A stretch of DNA of 64,000 nt from Shinella yambaruensis. Lineage in GTDB: Bacteria > Pseudomonadota > Alphaproteobacteria > Rhizobiales > Rhizobiaceae. This document shows, piece after piece, positions 49,282 through 58,902 of this stretch. The position numbers and the translations under genes are program-made. The notes under the pieces were generated by a model. The model was not told the origin of the DNA. It was given only the letters and a program-made list of their open reading frames with translations, and made no database searches. The stretch spans positions 434,001 through 498,000 of the forward strand of contig NZ_JALJCK010000003.1 of the NCBI RefSeq assembly GCF_022899355.1, read 5' to 3'. Each line of letters opens with the position of its first letter. The first letter of the stretch is position 1.

Positions 49282-49357
49282 CGTCATGCTCGGGCCTGAC
49301 CCGAGCATCCACACCACACCCGCCTTGTGGATCCTCGGGTCAGGCCCGAGGATGACG
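49282..49357. repeat. Intergenic inverted repeat, CGTCAT...ATGACG family, copy 2
   Basis: The left arm CGTCATGCTCGGGCCTGACC... (49282-49311) and right arm ...CAGGCCCGAGGATGACG (49328-49357) are near-perfect inverted repeats of 30 bp separated by 16 bp. The single-base differences (GC for CC steps) distinguish it from copies 1 and 3. It lies directly after the clpP paralogue's 3' end. Confidence 0.75.
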
Positions 49358-49386
49358 GAGAGGGTGGGGCAAGCGGCTGGAAAACC

Positions 49387-49965
49387 TCAGATATCCGCCT
49401 GCGAGGTCACGATGCGCGAAACGAGGCCGTAGCCCTTGGCTTCCTCTGCCGAGAGCCAATAGTCACGGTCCGTGTCCTTGGCGATCTTCTCGATCGGCTG
49501 GCCGGTGGCGTCGGCGAAGATCTTGTTCAGGCGCTCGTTCATCTTGATGATCTCGCGGGCCTGGATCTCGATGTCCGACGCCATGCCGCGGGTGCCGCCC
49601 GACGGTTGGTGCAGGAGAAAGCGGGTGTTCGGCAGGCAAAGGCGCTGTTCCTTCGGCGCGGCGACATAGATCAGTGCACCGGCCGAGGCGACCCAGCCCG
49701 TGCCGATCATCCAGACCTTCGGCTTGATGAACTTGATCATGTCGTGGATCGAATCGCCCGATTCGACATGGCCGCCGGGCGAATTCACGTAGATGCGGAT
49801 GTCCTCGTCGCTGGCGGCGGCGAGCGCCACGAGCTGCGAGCAGACCTTCTGCGCCAGTTCCTGGTTGATCGGCCCGTAGATGAAGATCGAACGCGACTTG
49901 AAAAGATTCGCCTCCGTTTCCTTGCCCAGGGGCAGTTCCGTCTTCTTGTCGTCTTCGTCGCTCAT
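49387..49965 (-). CDS. ATP-dependent Clp protease proteolytic subunit (paralogue)
   Basis: The 192-residue protein has the ClpP catalytic triad in context: Ser in [14 protein letters not shown], His in [12 protein letters not shown] and Asp in [14 protein letters not shown]. The Ser context VASAGA departs from the usual AASMG/A, which marks it as one of the extra ClpP paralogues found in rhizobia and not the housekeeping ClpP. No clpX or clpA is adjacent. It probably joins mixed or specialised ClpP particles; that is inference. A terminator follows. Confidence 0.88.
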   Translation of the reverse strand: MSDEDDKKTELPLGKETEANLFKSRSIFIYGPINQELAQKVCSQLVALAAASDEDIRIYVNSPGGHVESGDSIHDMIKFIKPKVWMIGTGWVASAGALIYVAAPKEQRLCLPNTRFLLHQPSGGTRGMASDIEIQAREIIKMNERLNKIFADATGQPIEKIAKDTDRDYWLSAEEAKGYGLVSRIVTSQADI

Positions 49966-50210
49966 CCAAAGTCTCCGGATTGCTCGTCAATAGTCCTGTC
50001 GCTGTCAGATAATGCGACTCACTGGCCAAGACAATGCAACAAAACCGATAAGGGGCGATAGAGCCTCGCCGCGCCACCGGAAAACAGGGTAAATGCGCCC
50101 GGCGCGTTGCGCACTTTGCGTATGGACTTGGCGCCGGCACCGCTCCTACGATGCGGCCTTATCGACAAAGGCGCCGGCCGCTCCCCAAGGCCGGCGGAAC
50201 AGGGGACATC

Positions 50211-50789
50211 ATGATCAGACGCATCCCGCTGGCGCTGGCCGCGCTCGCCGTCACGGCCGCACCGGCCTTCGCCCACCTCAATCCGGAAGAGCACGGCTCC
50301 TTCATGGCCGGGTTCTCGCATCCGCTCTTCGGCCTCGACCATATCCTCGTCATGGTCGCCGTCGGCCTCTGGGCGGCGCAGATCGGCGGCAAGGCGCTCT
50401 GGGGTGTGCCGGCCGCCTTCGTCGCCACCATGGCGATCGGCTTCGGCCTTGCGCTTGCGGGCGTCGATCTGCCCTTCGTCGAGCCGGCGATCCTCGCCTC
50501 GGTCGTCGCCCTCGGCCTGCTCGTGGCCATGGCGGTGAAACTCGACACGGCGGCCTCGGCCGCGATCGTCGCCGTCTTCGCGCTCTTCCACGGCCATGCC
50601 CATGGCGGCGAGCTCGGCAGCGCCGGCGCCCTCGAATTCGGCACCGGCTTCGTCGTCGCGACGGCGCTGCTGCACGTCGCCGGCATCGGCCTTGGCCTCG
50701 GCATCGCGCGCCTTTCGGGCGGCGGCGCAGCGGCGCGCATCCTCGGGGCCGTCACGGCGCTCGCCGGCCTCGTGCTCGCCTTCGGCTGA
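50211..50789 (+). CDS. HupE/UreJ family protein
   Basis: The 192-residue membrane protein starts with a signal peptide (MIRRIPLALAALAVTAAPAFA) and continues with HLNPEEHGSFMAGFSHPLFG and LDHILVMVAVGLWAAQIGGK, the diagnostic HupE/UreJ segments with conserved His and Asp, then about five more helices and FALFHGHAHGGEL. Family members are thought to be nickel or cobalt permeases. No hydrogenase or urease genes are visible here, so it is an orphan copy. It is convergent with queF. Confidence 0.9.
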   Translation: MIRRIPLALAALAVTAAPAFAHLNPEEHGSFMAGFSHPLFGLDHILVMVAVGLWAAQIGGKALWGVPAAFVATMAIGFGLALAGVDLPFVEPAILASVVALGLLVAMAVKLDTAASAAIVAVFALFHGHAHGGELGSAGALEFGTGFVVATALLHVAGIGLGLGIARLSGGGAAARILGAVTALAGLVLAFG

Positions 50790-50819
50790 CATCCGGGGGC
50801 GGCGGAAGAACCGCCGCCT

Positions 50820-51284
50820 TCACCCCCGCCCGCGATAGGGCTGCACGCCCTGCTCGGGGATCCACACGCCCTTCGGTGCATCGCCCGTCTGCCAGAACAC
50901 ATCGATCGGAATGCCGCCGCGCGGATACCAGTAGGCGCCGATGCGCAGCCATTTCGGCTCCAGCAGCCCGACGAGCCGCTTGGCGATGTCGATGGTGCAG
51001 TCCTCGTGGAAGGCACCGTGGTTGCGGAAGGAGTGCAGGTAGAGCTTCAGCGATTTCGATTCGACCAGCCAGCCGTCCGGGATGTAGTCGATGACGATAT
51101 GCGCGAAATCCGGCTGGCCGGTCATCGGGCAGAGCGAGGTGAATTCCGGCGCCGTGAAGCGCACGACGAAATCCGTGCCTCCATGGTTGCTCGGCACCTT
51201 CTCCAGAACGGCGGCCTCCGGGTTGGACGGCAGGTCGACCGCCTGGCCGAGCTGCGACAGTCCCGATACGTCAGTCTTGCTCAT
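50820..51284 (-). CDS. queF: NADPH-dependent 7-cyano-7-deazaguanine reductase
   Basis: The 154-residue enzyme reduces preQ0 to preQ1, a step in queuosine synthesis. It is the short unimodular (YkvM-type) form. The catalytic Cys lies in [14 protein letters not shown], the NADPH motif in [21 protein letters not shown], and the C-terminal region ends in [14 protein letters not shown]. The start overlaps the 3' end of the CDF transporter gene by 14 bp on the same strand, so the two are co-transcribed. No queuosine partner genes are adjacent. Confidence 0.95.
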   Translation of the reverse strand: MSKTDVSGLSQLGQAVDLPSNPEAAVLEKVPSNHGGTDFVVRFTAPEFTSLCPMTGQPDFAHIVIDYIPDGWLVESKSLKLYLHSFRNHGAFHEDCTIDIAKRLVGLLEPKWLRIGAYWYPRGGIPIDVFWQTGDAPKGVWIPEQGVQPYRGRG

Positions 51285-52191
51285 TGTGAACCTCTTCGAT
51301 CTTCACCTTGATTCCATGCGCCTTTTCGGTCTCCGGCTCGACATGGATGGCGATCTGCGCGCCGGGCTGCACGGCACGGATGGCATCCTCGAGCCGGTCG
51401 CAGATGTCATGCGCCTCGCCCACGGGCATTCGCGCCGGCACGACGAGATGGAAGTCGACGAAGGTCGCCGCCCCGGCCCTGCGCGTCTTCAGGTCGTGCA
51501 CGCCGAGGGAGCCCGCGCCATGCGCGGCGATCGCCGCCTGGATGGCCTCGGCCTCCTCCGGCTCGACCGCATGGTCCATCAGGCCATCGACCGAATGGGC
51601 AATGACCCTCCAGCCCTGGTAGAGGATGTTGAGCGCGACGAGCACGGCCAGCAGCGGATCGAGCACCGCATAGCCGGTGGCGATGGCGAGAAGGAGGCCG
51701 ACGAGCACGCCCGCCGACGTGACCACATCCGACAGGATATGCTGCCCATCCGCCGAAAGCGCCGGCGAGCGATAGCGTTTTCCCGCGCGAATGAGGATGA
51801 AGGCCCAGGCCGCGTTGATGACGCCCGCAAGGAAGTTGATGGCAAGACCCAGTGCCGGCGCCTCCATCGGCGCGGGCGCAAGCACCGCCGGCGCCGCCTC
51901 CGCGACGATCAGCAGCGCCGCGACCACGATCAGCACGCCCTCCAGGACCGCCGAGAGATATTCCGCCTTGTGGTGGCCGAAGGGATGAGTCTTGTCCGCG
52001 GGTTTTGCCGCATAGGTGATCGCCGCGAAGGCGACGATGGCGGCGACCACGTTGACGCTCGATTCCAGCCCGTCGGAGAGGAGCGCCACGGAGCCCGTCA
52101 CCCACCAGGCGATGAGCTTCAGCCCCATCACGAAAAGCGAGAGCGGAATGCCCCAGAGCGCCAGCCGCTTGACCCGATCCGAATTTTCCAT
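51271..52191 (-). CDS. Cation diffusion facilitator family transporter
   Basis: The 306-residue membrane protein has six N-terminal helices with the CDF metal motifs [16 protein letters not shown] (D-G-x-x-S) and [17 protein letters not shown] (H-x-x-x-D), and a cytoplasmic ferredoxin-like domain (residues about 200-290, [21 protein letters not shown]). It exports divalent metals such as Zn2+, Co2+ or Fe2+. I chose the ATG at 52191 because GGAGA lies 8 nt upstream; starts at 52203 and 52209 are alternatives. Co-transcribed with queF. Confidence 0.92.
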   Translation of the reverse strand: MENSDRVKRLALWGIPLSLFVMGLKLIAWWVTGSVALLSDGLESSVNVVAAIVAFAAITYAAKPADKTHPFGHHKAEYLSAVLEGVLIVVAALLIVAEAAPAVLAPAPMEAPALGLAINFLAGVINAAWAFILIRAGKRYRSPALSADGQHILSDVVTSAGVLVGLLLAIATGYAVLDPLLAVLVALNILYQGWRVIAHSVDGLMDHAVEPEEAEAIQAAIAAHGAGSLGVHDLKTRRAGAATFVDFHLVVPARMPVGEAHDICDRLEDAIRAVQPGAQIAIHVEPETEKAHGIKVKIEEVHNEQD

Positions 52192-52244
52192 GCCATTCTC
52201 CATGCGCATGCAACCGAGTTGCAAAAAGCCTGGTCCATCAACGC

Positions 52245-52278
52245 AAAACCGCGCGCACGGGGACGTGCACGCGGTTTT
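52245..52278 (-). terminator. Rho-independent terminator of trpE(G)
   Basis: A stem AAAACCGCG...CGCGGTTTT with an inner GCACG / CGTGC pairing and a GGGA loop lies about 45 bp after the trpE(G) stop on the minus strand, ahead of the CDF gene. T runs exist on both sides. Confidence 0.8.
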
Positions 52279-52322
52279 CTCTTGGCGTCGGTATCGGCCA
52301 GTTCGGCCGTTTTGTCAAAGCC

Positions 52323-54512
52323 TCAGGCGGCTTTTATCTTCGCTTTCTTGGAAAGGTGGGCGACCACGTTCTCGATCATCCGCATGCCGGCGTCCTGGCC
52401 GAGCGTCATGATCGATTCGGGATGGAACTGCACGGCGGCGACCGGCTCGCTGGCATGCTCGATGCCCATGATCGTGCCGTCTTCGCTCTCCGCCGTGATG
52501 ATGAAATCGCGCGGCAGCGTGGCGGGGTCGGCGAAGATCGAGTGGTAGCGCCCGACCGTCACCTCGCGGCCGAGGCCGGAGAAGACGATGCCCGGCTCCA
52601 GCACGCGGATGCGCGAGGGCTTGCCGTGCATGGGAATGGCGAGCTGGCGCAGCTCCCCGCCATAGGCCTCGGCGAGCGCCTGCAGGCCGAGGCAGACGCC
52701 GAAGATCGGCAGGCTGCGCGCCCGCGCCTTCTTGATCGTCGCCTTGCAGTCGAAATCCTTCGGGCTTCCCGGGCCGGGCGAGAGCACGACGAGATCCGGC
52801 TTGATGCGGTCGAACACCTCTTCGGGAACCGGCGTGCGCACGGTCGTCACATTCGCGCCCGTCTGGCGGAAATAGTTGGCGAGCGTGTGGACGAAACTGT
52901 CCTCGTGGTCGACGAGCAGGATGTTCACGCCCGCGCCCACGGCCGCGACGTCGCGCTGCACCTTGGCGGAGTTGCCGGACTTGGCGTCGCGGATGGCTGC
53001 GATCATGGCGGAGGCCTTCAGTTCGGTTTCGGCTTCTTCTTCCTGCGGATTGGAATCGTAGAGCAGCGTCGCCCCGGCGCGCACCTCTGCAATGCCGTCC
53101 TTGATACGGATGGTGCGCAGCGTGAGGCCGGTGTTCATGTCGCCGTTGAAGCCGACCATGCCGATCGCCCCACCATACCATGCGCGCGGACTCTTCTCAT
53201 GCGCCTCGATGAAGCGCATCGCCCAGAGTTTCGGCGCGCCGGTGACCGTGACGGCCCAGGCATGCGAGAGGAAGCCGTCGAAGGCGTCCATGTCGTCGCG
53301 CAGGCGCCCCTCGATATGGTCGACCGTGTGGATGAGGCGCGAATACATCTCGATCTGCCGGCGGCCGATGACCTTGACCGACCCCGACTCGCAGACGCGG
53401 CTCTTGTCGTTGCGGTCCACGTCCGAGCACATGGTGAGCTCGGATTCGTCCTTCTTGGAGTTGAGCAGCTTCAGGATCTGTTCCGAATCGGCGATCGGAT
53501 CGTCGCCCCGCTTGATCGTGCCGGAGATCGGGCAGGTCTCGATGCGCCGGCCGGAGACGCGCACGAACATTTCCGGCGAGGCGCCGACGAGATATTCCTG
53601 GTTGCCGAGATTGATGAAGAAGGAATAGGGCGACGGGTTGATCGCCTTGAGGCGGCGGGAGATTTCCGACGGCTTGCTCTCGCACCGCTCGAAAAACTTC
53701 TGGCCGGGCACCACCTCGAAGAGGTCGCCGCGGCGAAAACTCTCCTTGGCCTTGACCACCAGCTCGGCATATTCGCCGGGACGATGGTCGCCATGCGGCG
53801 GGATCACGTCGACGGTCTGGAACGGCTCCGGCGCGATCGCCTCGCCCCTGCCCTCCGTCGAAAGCCCGTCCTTGGCGAAATCGTAGCGGTCGATCCAGGC
53901 CTTGGCGGCGTAGTGGTCGACGACGAGGATCTCGTCCGGCAGGAACAGCACCATGTCGCGCTGGTCGTCCGGCCGCGTCAGCTTCAGGTCGATCGCATCG
54001 AACTGGAAGGCGAGGTCGTAGCCGAAGGCGCCGTAGAGGCCGAGGCTGGCATCCTGGTCCGAATGGAAGAGGTCGGTGACGGCGCGCAGCACCGTGAAGA
54101 CCGTCGGCATCTTGGAGCGCTCTTCCTCGGTGAAGACCCGGTCGGGCAGCTTCACCTCGAGATCGAGCCGGTTTTCCGTGCGGGCGCCGAGCGCGAGTTC
54201 CGGCACATCCGCCAGGCGGTCGGCGATGAGGGAAAGCAGCACCGTGCCGCGGGCATTATAGGCCTCGATCCAGACGGCGCGGCCGAAGGAGGAAATGGCG
54301 AGCGGCGGATCGACGACGGCGGTGTCCCAGCGGGTATAGCGGCCGGGATATTCGTAGTTCGACGAGAAGACCGCGCCGCGCCGTTCGTCGAGCTTGTCGA
54401 CATAGGCGGAAATCGCATGCGCATAATCGGCGGCGCGGCGGCGGCGCGTGACGGTCACCCCGCCCTTCGTCTCGTAGGCTTCGGCGCCGTCTTCCAGGAT
54501 TTTCGTGGCCAT
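52323..54512 (-). CDS. trpE(G): Fused anthranilate synthase, component I + II
   Basis: The 729-residue fusion makes anthranilate from chorismate and glutamine, opening tryptophan synthesis. Residues 1-510 are TrpE with the motifs [26 protein letters not shown] and [18 protein letters not shown]. Residues about 530-729 are the TrpG glutaminase with the Cys nucleophile in [15 protein letters not shown] and the His-Glu in VQFHPES. The fusion is typical of rhizobia and relatives. The ATG at 54512 follows a trpL attenuator 113 nt upstream. Feedback by tryptophan is expected but not shown by sequence. Confidence 0.97.
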   Translation of the reverse strand: MATKILEDGAEAYETKGGVTVTRRRRAADYAHAISAYVDKLDERRGAVFSSNYEYPGRYTRWDTAVVDPPLAISSFGRAVWIEAYNARGTVLLSLIADRLADVPELALGARTENRLDLEVKLPDRVFTEEERSKMPTVFTVLRAVTDLFHSDQDASLGLYGAFGYDLAFQFDAIDLKLTRPDDQRDMVLFLPDEILVVDHYAAKAWIDRYDFAKDGLSTEGRGEAIAPEPFQTVDVIPPHGDHRPGEYAELVVKAKESFRRGDLFEVVPGQKFFERCESKPSEISRRLKAINPSPYSFFINLGNQEYLVGASPEMFVRVSGRRIETCPISGTIKRGDDPIADSEQILKLLNSKKDESELTMCSDVDRNDKSRVCESGSVKVIGRRQIEMYSRLIHTVDHIEGRLRDDMDAFDGFLSHAWAVTVTGAPKLWAMRFIEAHEKSPRAWYGGAIGMVGFNGDMNTGLTLRTIRIKDGIAEVRAGATLLYDSNPQEEEAETELKASAMIAAIRDAKSGNSAKVQRDVAAVGAGVNILLVDHEDSFVHTLANYFRQTGANVTTVRTPVPEEVFDRIKPDLVVLSPGPGSPKDFDCKATIKKARARSLPIFGVCLGLQALAEAYGGELRQLAIPMHGKPSRIRVLEPGIVFSGLGREVTVGRYHSIFADPATLPRDFIITAESEDGTIMGIEHASEPVAAVQFHPESIMTLGQDAGMRMIENVVAHLSKKAKIKAA

Positions 54513-54554
54513 TCCCCAACTCCGTTTCAGGCCCGTTTCGCTCAAGACGGCCCA

Positions 54555-54624
54555 AAAGAAAAAGCCGCCTCGAAGGTTTCGGGCGGCTTGTCGTCTCAAT
54601 CACGCATGACTGGTCAAGGCCGCC
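54555..54624 (-). promoter_or_regulatory. trp attenuator (antiterminator and terminator)
   Basis: The terminator is AAGCCGCC / GGCGGCTT (54562-54569 with 54582-54589) followed on the minus strand by TTTCTTTT. An alternative pairing joins GGCGGCCTTG (54615-54624) with CAAGCCGCC (54582-54590) with one bulge, which would prevent terminator formation. This is the known rhizobial trp attenuator arrangement. Ribosome stalling at the leader Trp codons favours the alternative pairing. Confidence 0.88.
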
Positions 54625-54669
54625 TCAGCGAGCCCACCACCAGCCAGCGATGATGATCATCTTTTCCAT
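54625..54669 (-). CDS. trpL: trp leader peptide
   Basis: The 14-codon peptide MEKMIIIAGWWWAR has three consecutive Trp codons followed by Ala-Arg-stop. The C-terminal WWWAR is the same as in the leader peptide of Sinorhizobium meliloti (ending SIWWWAR). It is too short for gene finders. The start codon is 7 nt after a -10 box, so the RNA is probably leaderless. In S. meliloti the released leader RNA and peptide also have trans roles; the same may hold here but is untested. Confidence 0.92.
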   Translation of the reverse strand: MEKMIIIAGWWWAR

Positions 54670-54676
54670 GAGCGGA

Positions 54677-54705
54677 GTGTTAGCGTGAAGTGCGGGCGTA
54701 CGCAA
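54677..54705 (-). promoter_or_regulatory. Predicted trpL-trpE(G) promoter
   Basis: On the minus strand TTGCGT (54700-54705) and TAACAC (54677-54682) are 17 bp apart, with the trpL ATG 7 nt after the -10. The layout matches the leuL promoter at 49182. Confidence 0.6.
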
Positions 54706-54896
54706 GACCGATTGCGACGGCCCCGATACCACTTTCCGGATGTTGCGCCTCCGCATCACCGGCCGTTGCGCTTGCTGCGCGAGGAAACGGCACGGTGAAA
54801 CAATCTGTCAATATGGCGAATTTTCGCCATGTTCGGAAGTTTGCTCCTTTTGTGAGCGCATGCTAATGGCAGCGCCCCAGACATCGACATCAAGGC

Positions 54897-55214
54897 ATGA
54901 AACCCATGGTCTCCATCATGGTGGAACAGTTCCGCGAAATGCAGGTCCTGCTCGCGGAAACGATCGCAGATTATGAAACGCCGGAGTTCAAGGGACTGGA
55001 CGGCAGGATCGCCCGCGCCTTCGACACCATCTATCGGCACGACCCGCGCGATGCCGCCGAAGCCTGCACCATGGTGCGCTTCTTCCTCGACATCATCGAG
55101 GACAATGACAGCGGCGACAGCATCCATCTCATCCAGCGCGTGCGCACGATCATAAACGACTGCGCCGGCCGCTGTCCGCCGGCAATGGAAATCACCCACG
55201 GCGCGGGCATCTGA
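54897..55214 (+). CDS. Small hypothetical protein
   Basis: The 105-residue product (MKPMVSIMVEQFREMQVLLA) is largely alpha-helical with a conserved-looking core (ARAFDTIYRHDPRDAAEAC) and two Cys near the end (CAGRCPPAME). I do not recognise the family. The alternative start at 54906 has a better ribosome site distance (AAGG 10 nt upstream). It has its own promoter region, because trpL faces away on the other strand. No functional clue from neighbours. Confidence 0.6.
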   Translation: MKPMVSIMVEQFREMQVLLAETIADYETPEFKGLDGRIARAFDTIYRHDPRDAAEACTMVRFFLDIIEDNDSGDSIHLIQRVRTIINDCAGRCPPAMEITHGAGI

Positions 55215-55357
55215 CCGCTCAACCGGCAACCAAATCGGTTTTCCGGCGTTTCCTCGCTGATCTTGTCAGCCGGGAGACGGAACCATCGCCACGCTGCCTC
55301 GCCCAGACCCCTTCCGCGTTCCTTCGCCCCGTGGAAACAGGCCCGCTCCCGGTTTTC

Positions 55358-56136
55358 ATGCAAAACCGCTGCGCATTTTCGCTGGGATTGTCCTGGCCCT
55401 CTTCGCCGCCGCCCTCATCCTGGCCGGCGCTGCCGACCTGCCGGAGGAAGGCCCACTTCCCGTCACAAGGCCGGAGCAGACGGCCGGCGACGATGCCGAA
55501 AAGGCGCCGCCGGAAACGATCGAATCCGGGCAGAAGCTGAAGGACGACGCGGAGAAGGCGAAGGAACGCCCCCGGGAGGACGACGGGCAGGAGGCCGCCT
55601 GCCGGGTGGCGCTGAAGGCCATCGGCGCCCTTTTCGAGGAGGCACCCGCCGTCGACGACGGCAAGGCCTGCGGCATCGACAGGCCCGTCCTGCTCAAGGG
55701 CCTGCCGGGCGGCATCAAGGTCGAGCCCGCGGCGACGATCCGTTGCGAGACCGCGCTGCAGCTTGCCCGCTGGATGGAGGGATCGGTGAAACCGTCCCTT
55801 GAGGCCGCCATGCCGGGCGAGGCCATCACCGTACTCTCCCAAGCCTCGGCCTATGTCTGCCGCAACCGCAATGGTGCGGACGAGGGCAGGATTTCCGAGC
55901 ATGCCTTCGGCAATGCCGTCGACATTGCCGGCTTTGCACTGAAGAGCGGCAAGACCGTCACAATCCGCCCGGCGGACAAGGAGCCGACGCTGGAAGGCGC
56001 CTTCCAGCGCGCGATCACGGAGGCGGCGTGCCTCTACTTCACCACGGTGCTCGACCCCGGCAGCGACGCCGCGCACCAGAACCACCTGCATCTCGACGTG
56101 AAGGAGCGGCGCGGCGGCTACCGCTATTGCTGGTAG
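55358..56136 (+). CDS. Extensin-like C-terminal domain protein with a probable 5' frameshift
   Basis: The C-terminal half (from about 55597) matches the extensin-like C-terminal domain (DUF/PF06904 type), with Cys in EAACRVALKAIG, SEHAFGNAVDIAGF, HQNHLHLDVKERRGG and the end YRYCW. The same frame continues upstream through a hydrophobic anchor (IVLALFAAALILAGAA, about 55387-55434) but has no usual start codon before a stop at 55258. The nearest ATG (55358) is out of frame by one base; one more A in the A4 run at 55362-55365 would join it. The first in-frame GTG (55606) would cut off the anchor and a conserved Cys. Confidence 0.7.
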
Positions 56137-56242
56137 ATGCGATTATATTTCGCCCCGCTCCTGAAAAGGCCGGGCGGCAGCGCCTATGTCAGGCATGGCC
56201 ACTTGTGGCCATCCGCCATTCCCGCCCAACAAGGTTCCCGCC

Positions 56243-56749
56243 ATGTCCATCCCCCCCTACGACCTCTCCATCCCCGCCTTCCAGCGCGGTTTCGCCGTGC
56301 TTTCCAAGCTGCTCGACAAGGCCGAGGCCTTCGCCGAGGAAAGGAAGATCAAGCCGGAGATCCTGGTCAACGCCCGCCTTGCGCCGGACATGCTGCCGCT
56401 CGCCGGCCAGATCCAGCGCATGAGCGACACCGCCAAGGGTGCGGCCGCCCGCCTGACCGGCACGGAGGCGCCAAGCTTTGCCGACGACGAGACGACGCTC
56501 GCCGACCTGCGCGTCCGTATCGCGAACACCGTGTCCTATCTTGCCACCGTGCCGGAATCCGCCTTTAAGGGCGGGGCGGAACGCACCGTCGTGGTGAAGA
56601 CGCGCGGCGGCGAGACGAGCTATGCCGGCAAGGACTATCTCCTCACCTTCGCCCTGCCGAACTTCTATTTCCACCTGACCACCGCCTACGCGATCCTGCG
56701 CCACAACGGCGTTCCCGTCGGCAAGCTGGATTATCTCGGCCGGACCTGA
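56243..56749 (+). CDS. DUF1993 domain-containing protein
   Basis: The 168-residue protein matches DUF1993 along its length, with the start MSIPPYDLSIPAFQRGFAVL and the conserved end FALPNFYFHLTTAYAILRHN. Members share a DinB-like four-helix bundle; enzymatic function is unknown. The ATG at 56243 fits the family; the frame begins earlier at 56186 but that part is not similar. It stands alone, followed by an inverted repeat. Confidence 0.9.
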   Translation: MSIPPYDLSIPAFQRGFAVLSKLLDKAEAFAEERKIKPEILVNARLAPDMLPLAGQIQRMSDTAKGAAARLTGTEAPSFADDETTLADLRVRIANTVSYLATVPESAFKGGAERTVVVKTRGGETSYAGKDYLLTFALPNFYFHLTTAYAILRHNGVPVGKLDYLGRT

Positions 56750-56811
56750 ACGGGCCGAGCGGCGTACTGTTCCTCGGACCTCATTGTCAAAAACCTCCCC
56801 CCAACCACCAC

Positions 56812-56901
56812 CGTCATCCTCGGGCTTGACCCGAGGATCCATGTCACACGGCACGCCCTGGATTGGACGGGTGGATCCTCGGGTCAAGCCCGAGGATGAC
56901 G
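56812..56901. repeat. Perfect 30-bp inverted repeat, CGTCAT...ATGACG family, copy 3
   Basis: The left arm (56812-56841, CGTCATCCTCGGGCTTGACC...) and right arm (56872-56901, ...GGGTCAAGCCCGAGGATGACG) are exact reverse complements over 30 bp, separated by 30 bp. Each arm also contains its own small palindrome CCTCGGG...CCCGAGG. It lies between the convergent DUF1993 and fhs genes and is the best-preserved of three copies. Confidence 0.9.
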
Positions 56902-56978
56902 AAGGAGAAGGCGCGGCTTGAGTGTCCAAGGGCCGATACGACGAAGCGACCAAGCGCCCGGAAGGGTCTTGCCTCGCC

Positions 56979-58658
56979 TCAGAACAACCCCTCGATGAAC
57001 CCCTCCTCGTTGAGGAAGATCCTCTCCGACGACGGTACCTTCGGCAGGCCGGGCATGGTCATGATCTCGCCGGTGATGACGACGACGAAGCCGGCGCCGG
57101 CCGAGAGTCGCACCTCGCGCACCGGCACCGTATGACCGGAGGGCGCACCGCGCAGGTTCGGATCGGTCGAGAAGGAATATTGCGTCTTGGCCATGCAGAC
57201 CGGCAGGTTGCCGTAGCCCTGCTCCTCCCAGATGCGCAGCTGGTCGCGCACCGACTTGTCCGCGATCACCTCGCCGGCATGATAGATGTCCTTGGCGATG
57301 GTCTCGATCTTCTGGAAGAGCGGCATCTCGTCCGGATAGAGCGGCGAGAACTGCGACAGGCCGGATTCGGCAAGCTCCACCACCTTGCGTGCCAGGTCCT
57401 CGATGCCGGCCGAGCCGCGCGCCCAGTGACGGCAGAGGATCGCCTCTGCTCCGAGCGTCGCGACATAGTCCTTCACCGCCTGGATTTCCGCATCCGTGTC
57501 CGAGATGAAATGGTTGATGGCGACCACGACGGGCACGCCGAACTTCTTGACGTTCTGCACGTGGCGGCCGAGGTTGGCGCAGCCCTTCTTCACCGCGTCG
57601 ATATTCTCCCGGCCGAGATCGTCCTTCTTCACCCCGCCGTTCATCTTCATGGCGCGCACGGTGGCGACGATGACCGCCGCATCCGGCTTGAGCCCGGCCT
57701 TGCGGCACTTGATGTCGAAGAACTTCTCCGCCCCGAGATCGGCGCCGAAGCCGGCCTCCGTCACCACATAGTCGGCAAGCCTCAGCGCCGTCGTGGTGGC
57801 GACGACCGAGTTGCAGCCATGGGCGATGTTGGCAAAGGGACCGCCATGCACGAAGGCGGGATTGTTCTCCAGCGTCTGCACGAGGTTCGGCTGCATGGCG
57901 TCCTTCAGGAGCACGGTCATCGCGCCGTCCGCCTTGATGTCGCGGGCGAAGACCGGCGACTTGTCGCGGCGATAGCCGACGATGATGCTGCCGAGGCGCT
58001 TTTCGAGGTCCTTCAGGTCGGTCGCAAGGCAGAGGATCGCCATGACCTCCGAGGCGACCGTGATATCGAAACCCGTTTCGCGCGGATAGCCGTTGGCGAC
58101 GCCGCCGAGCGAGGCAACGATGTGGCGCAGCGCGCGGTCGTTCATGTCCATGACGCGCCGCCAGGCGATGCGGCGGATGTCGATGTTCTGCTCGTTGCCC
58201 CAGTAGATATGATTGTCGATAAGCGCGGAAAGCAGGTTGTGCGCCGAGGTGATGGCGTGGAAATCGCCGGTGAAGTGGAGGTTCATGTCCTCCATCGGCA
58301 CGACCTGCGCATAGCCGCCGCCGGCCGCCCCGCCCTTCACGCCGAAGCAGGGCCCGAGCGAGGCTTCGCGGATACAGGTGATCGCCTTCCTGCCGATGCG
58401 ATTGAGGCCGTCGCCGAGGCCGACCGTCGTCGTCGTCTTGCCCTCGCCTGCCGGCGTCGGGTTGATCGCGGTGACGAGGATCAGCTTGCCGTTCTTCCTG
58501 CCTTTCTGCGCGGCGATGAATTCGGCACTGATCTTCGCCTTGTCATGGCCGTAGGGCAGCAGGTGCTCGGGCGGAATGCCGAGCTTCTCACCGATCTCCA
58601 GGATCGGTCTTTTCTTGGCGGCGCGGGCAATTTCGATATCGGATTTCACGTCGGCCAT
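56979..58658 (-). CDS. fhs: Formate-tetrahydrofolate ligase
   Basis: The 559-residue enzyme makes 10-formyl-tetrahydrofolate from formate, THF and ATP, supplying one-carbon units for purines and formyl-Met-tRNA. It has the ATP-binding loop [38 protein letters not shown] and [18 protein letters not shown], and matches the family length. The start [19 protein letters not shown] is clear. It is convergent with the DUF1993 gene, and the upstream gap (58659-58824) has no recognised riboswitch. Confidence 0.97.
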   Translation of the reverse strand: MADVKSDIEIARAAKKRPILEIGEKLGIPPEHLLPYGHDKAKISAEFIAAQKGRKNGKLILVTAINPTPAGEGKTTTTVGLGDGLNRIGRKAITCIREASLGPCFGVKGGAAGGGYAQVVPMEDMNLHFTGDFHAITSAHNLLSALIDNHIYWGNEQNIDIRRIAWRRVMDMNDRALRHIVASLGGVANGYPRETGFDITVASEVMAILCLATDLKDLEKRLGSIIVGYRRDKSPVFARDIKADGAMTVLLKDAMQPNLVQTLENNPAFVHGGPFANIAHGCNSVVATTTALRLADYVVTEAGFGADLGAEKFFDIKCRKAGLKPDAAVIVATVRAMKMNGGVKKDDLGRENIDAVKKGCANLGRHVQNVKKFGVPVVVAINHFISDTDAEIQAVKDYVATLGAEAILCRHWARGSAGIEDLARKVVELAESGLSQFSPLYPDEMPLFQKIETIAKDIYHAGEVIADKSVRDQLRIWEEQGYGNLPVCMAKTQYSFSTDPNLRGAPSGHTVPVREVRLSAGAGFVVVITGEIMTMPGLPKVPSSERIFLNEEGFIEGLF

Positions 58659-58824
58659 GCGGTGTCGCTCCCTCTCGGCACAGCTACCGCAACCGGGTCT
58701 CCTCCCCTGACGGCGGTGCTTCCTTCATTATCTGCCGCGCCATTTCATCGTGAAGCCGGGGGCAATGCCACACCGGGTTTTGCCGCTTGCTAGACCAGAA
58801 ACGACATGGGGGGATAAATTTGCG

Positions 58825-58899
58825 GCGAATAGCGAATAGCGAATAGCGAATAGCGAAAGAGATCGCGCCCCTATTCGCTATTCGCAACTCCCTATTCGC
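58825..58899. repeat. GCGAATA tandem heptamers with inverted partners
   Basis: Four exact tandem copies of GCGAATA plus a partial fifth (58825-58857) are followed after 14 bp by three inverted copies TATTCGC (58872-58878, 58879-58885, 58893-58899). The arms can form a hairpin. The last copy ends 3 bp before the DUF2333 stop codon, so the repeat touches the 3' end of that gene. Confidence 0.85.
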
Positions 58900-58902
58900 T
58901 CC

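Noticed and set aside
56812..56901. Inverted repeat considered as insertion-sequence ends
   Set aside because: Only 30 bp lies between the arms, there is no transposase, and related copies lie at other intergenic sites without any coding content.
58659..58824. Possible riboswitch (ZTP, folate or SAM type) upstream of fhs
   Set aside because: I looked for the conserved core elements of these classes on the minus strand and did not find them. A covariance-model search would decide.
58825..58899. Heptamer array considered as a CRISPR or origin iteron set
   Set aside because: The unit is 7 bp without spacers and no cas or replication genes are near.
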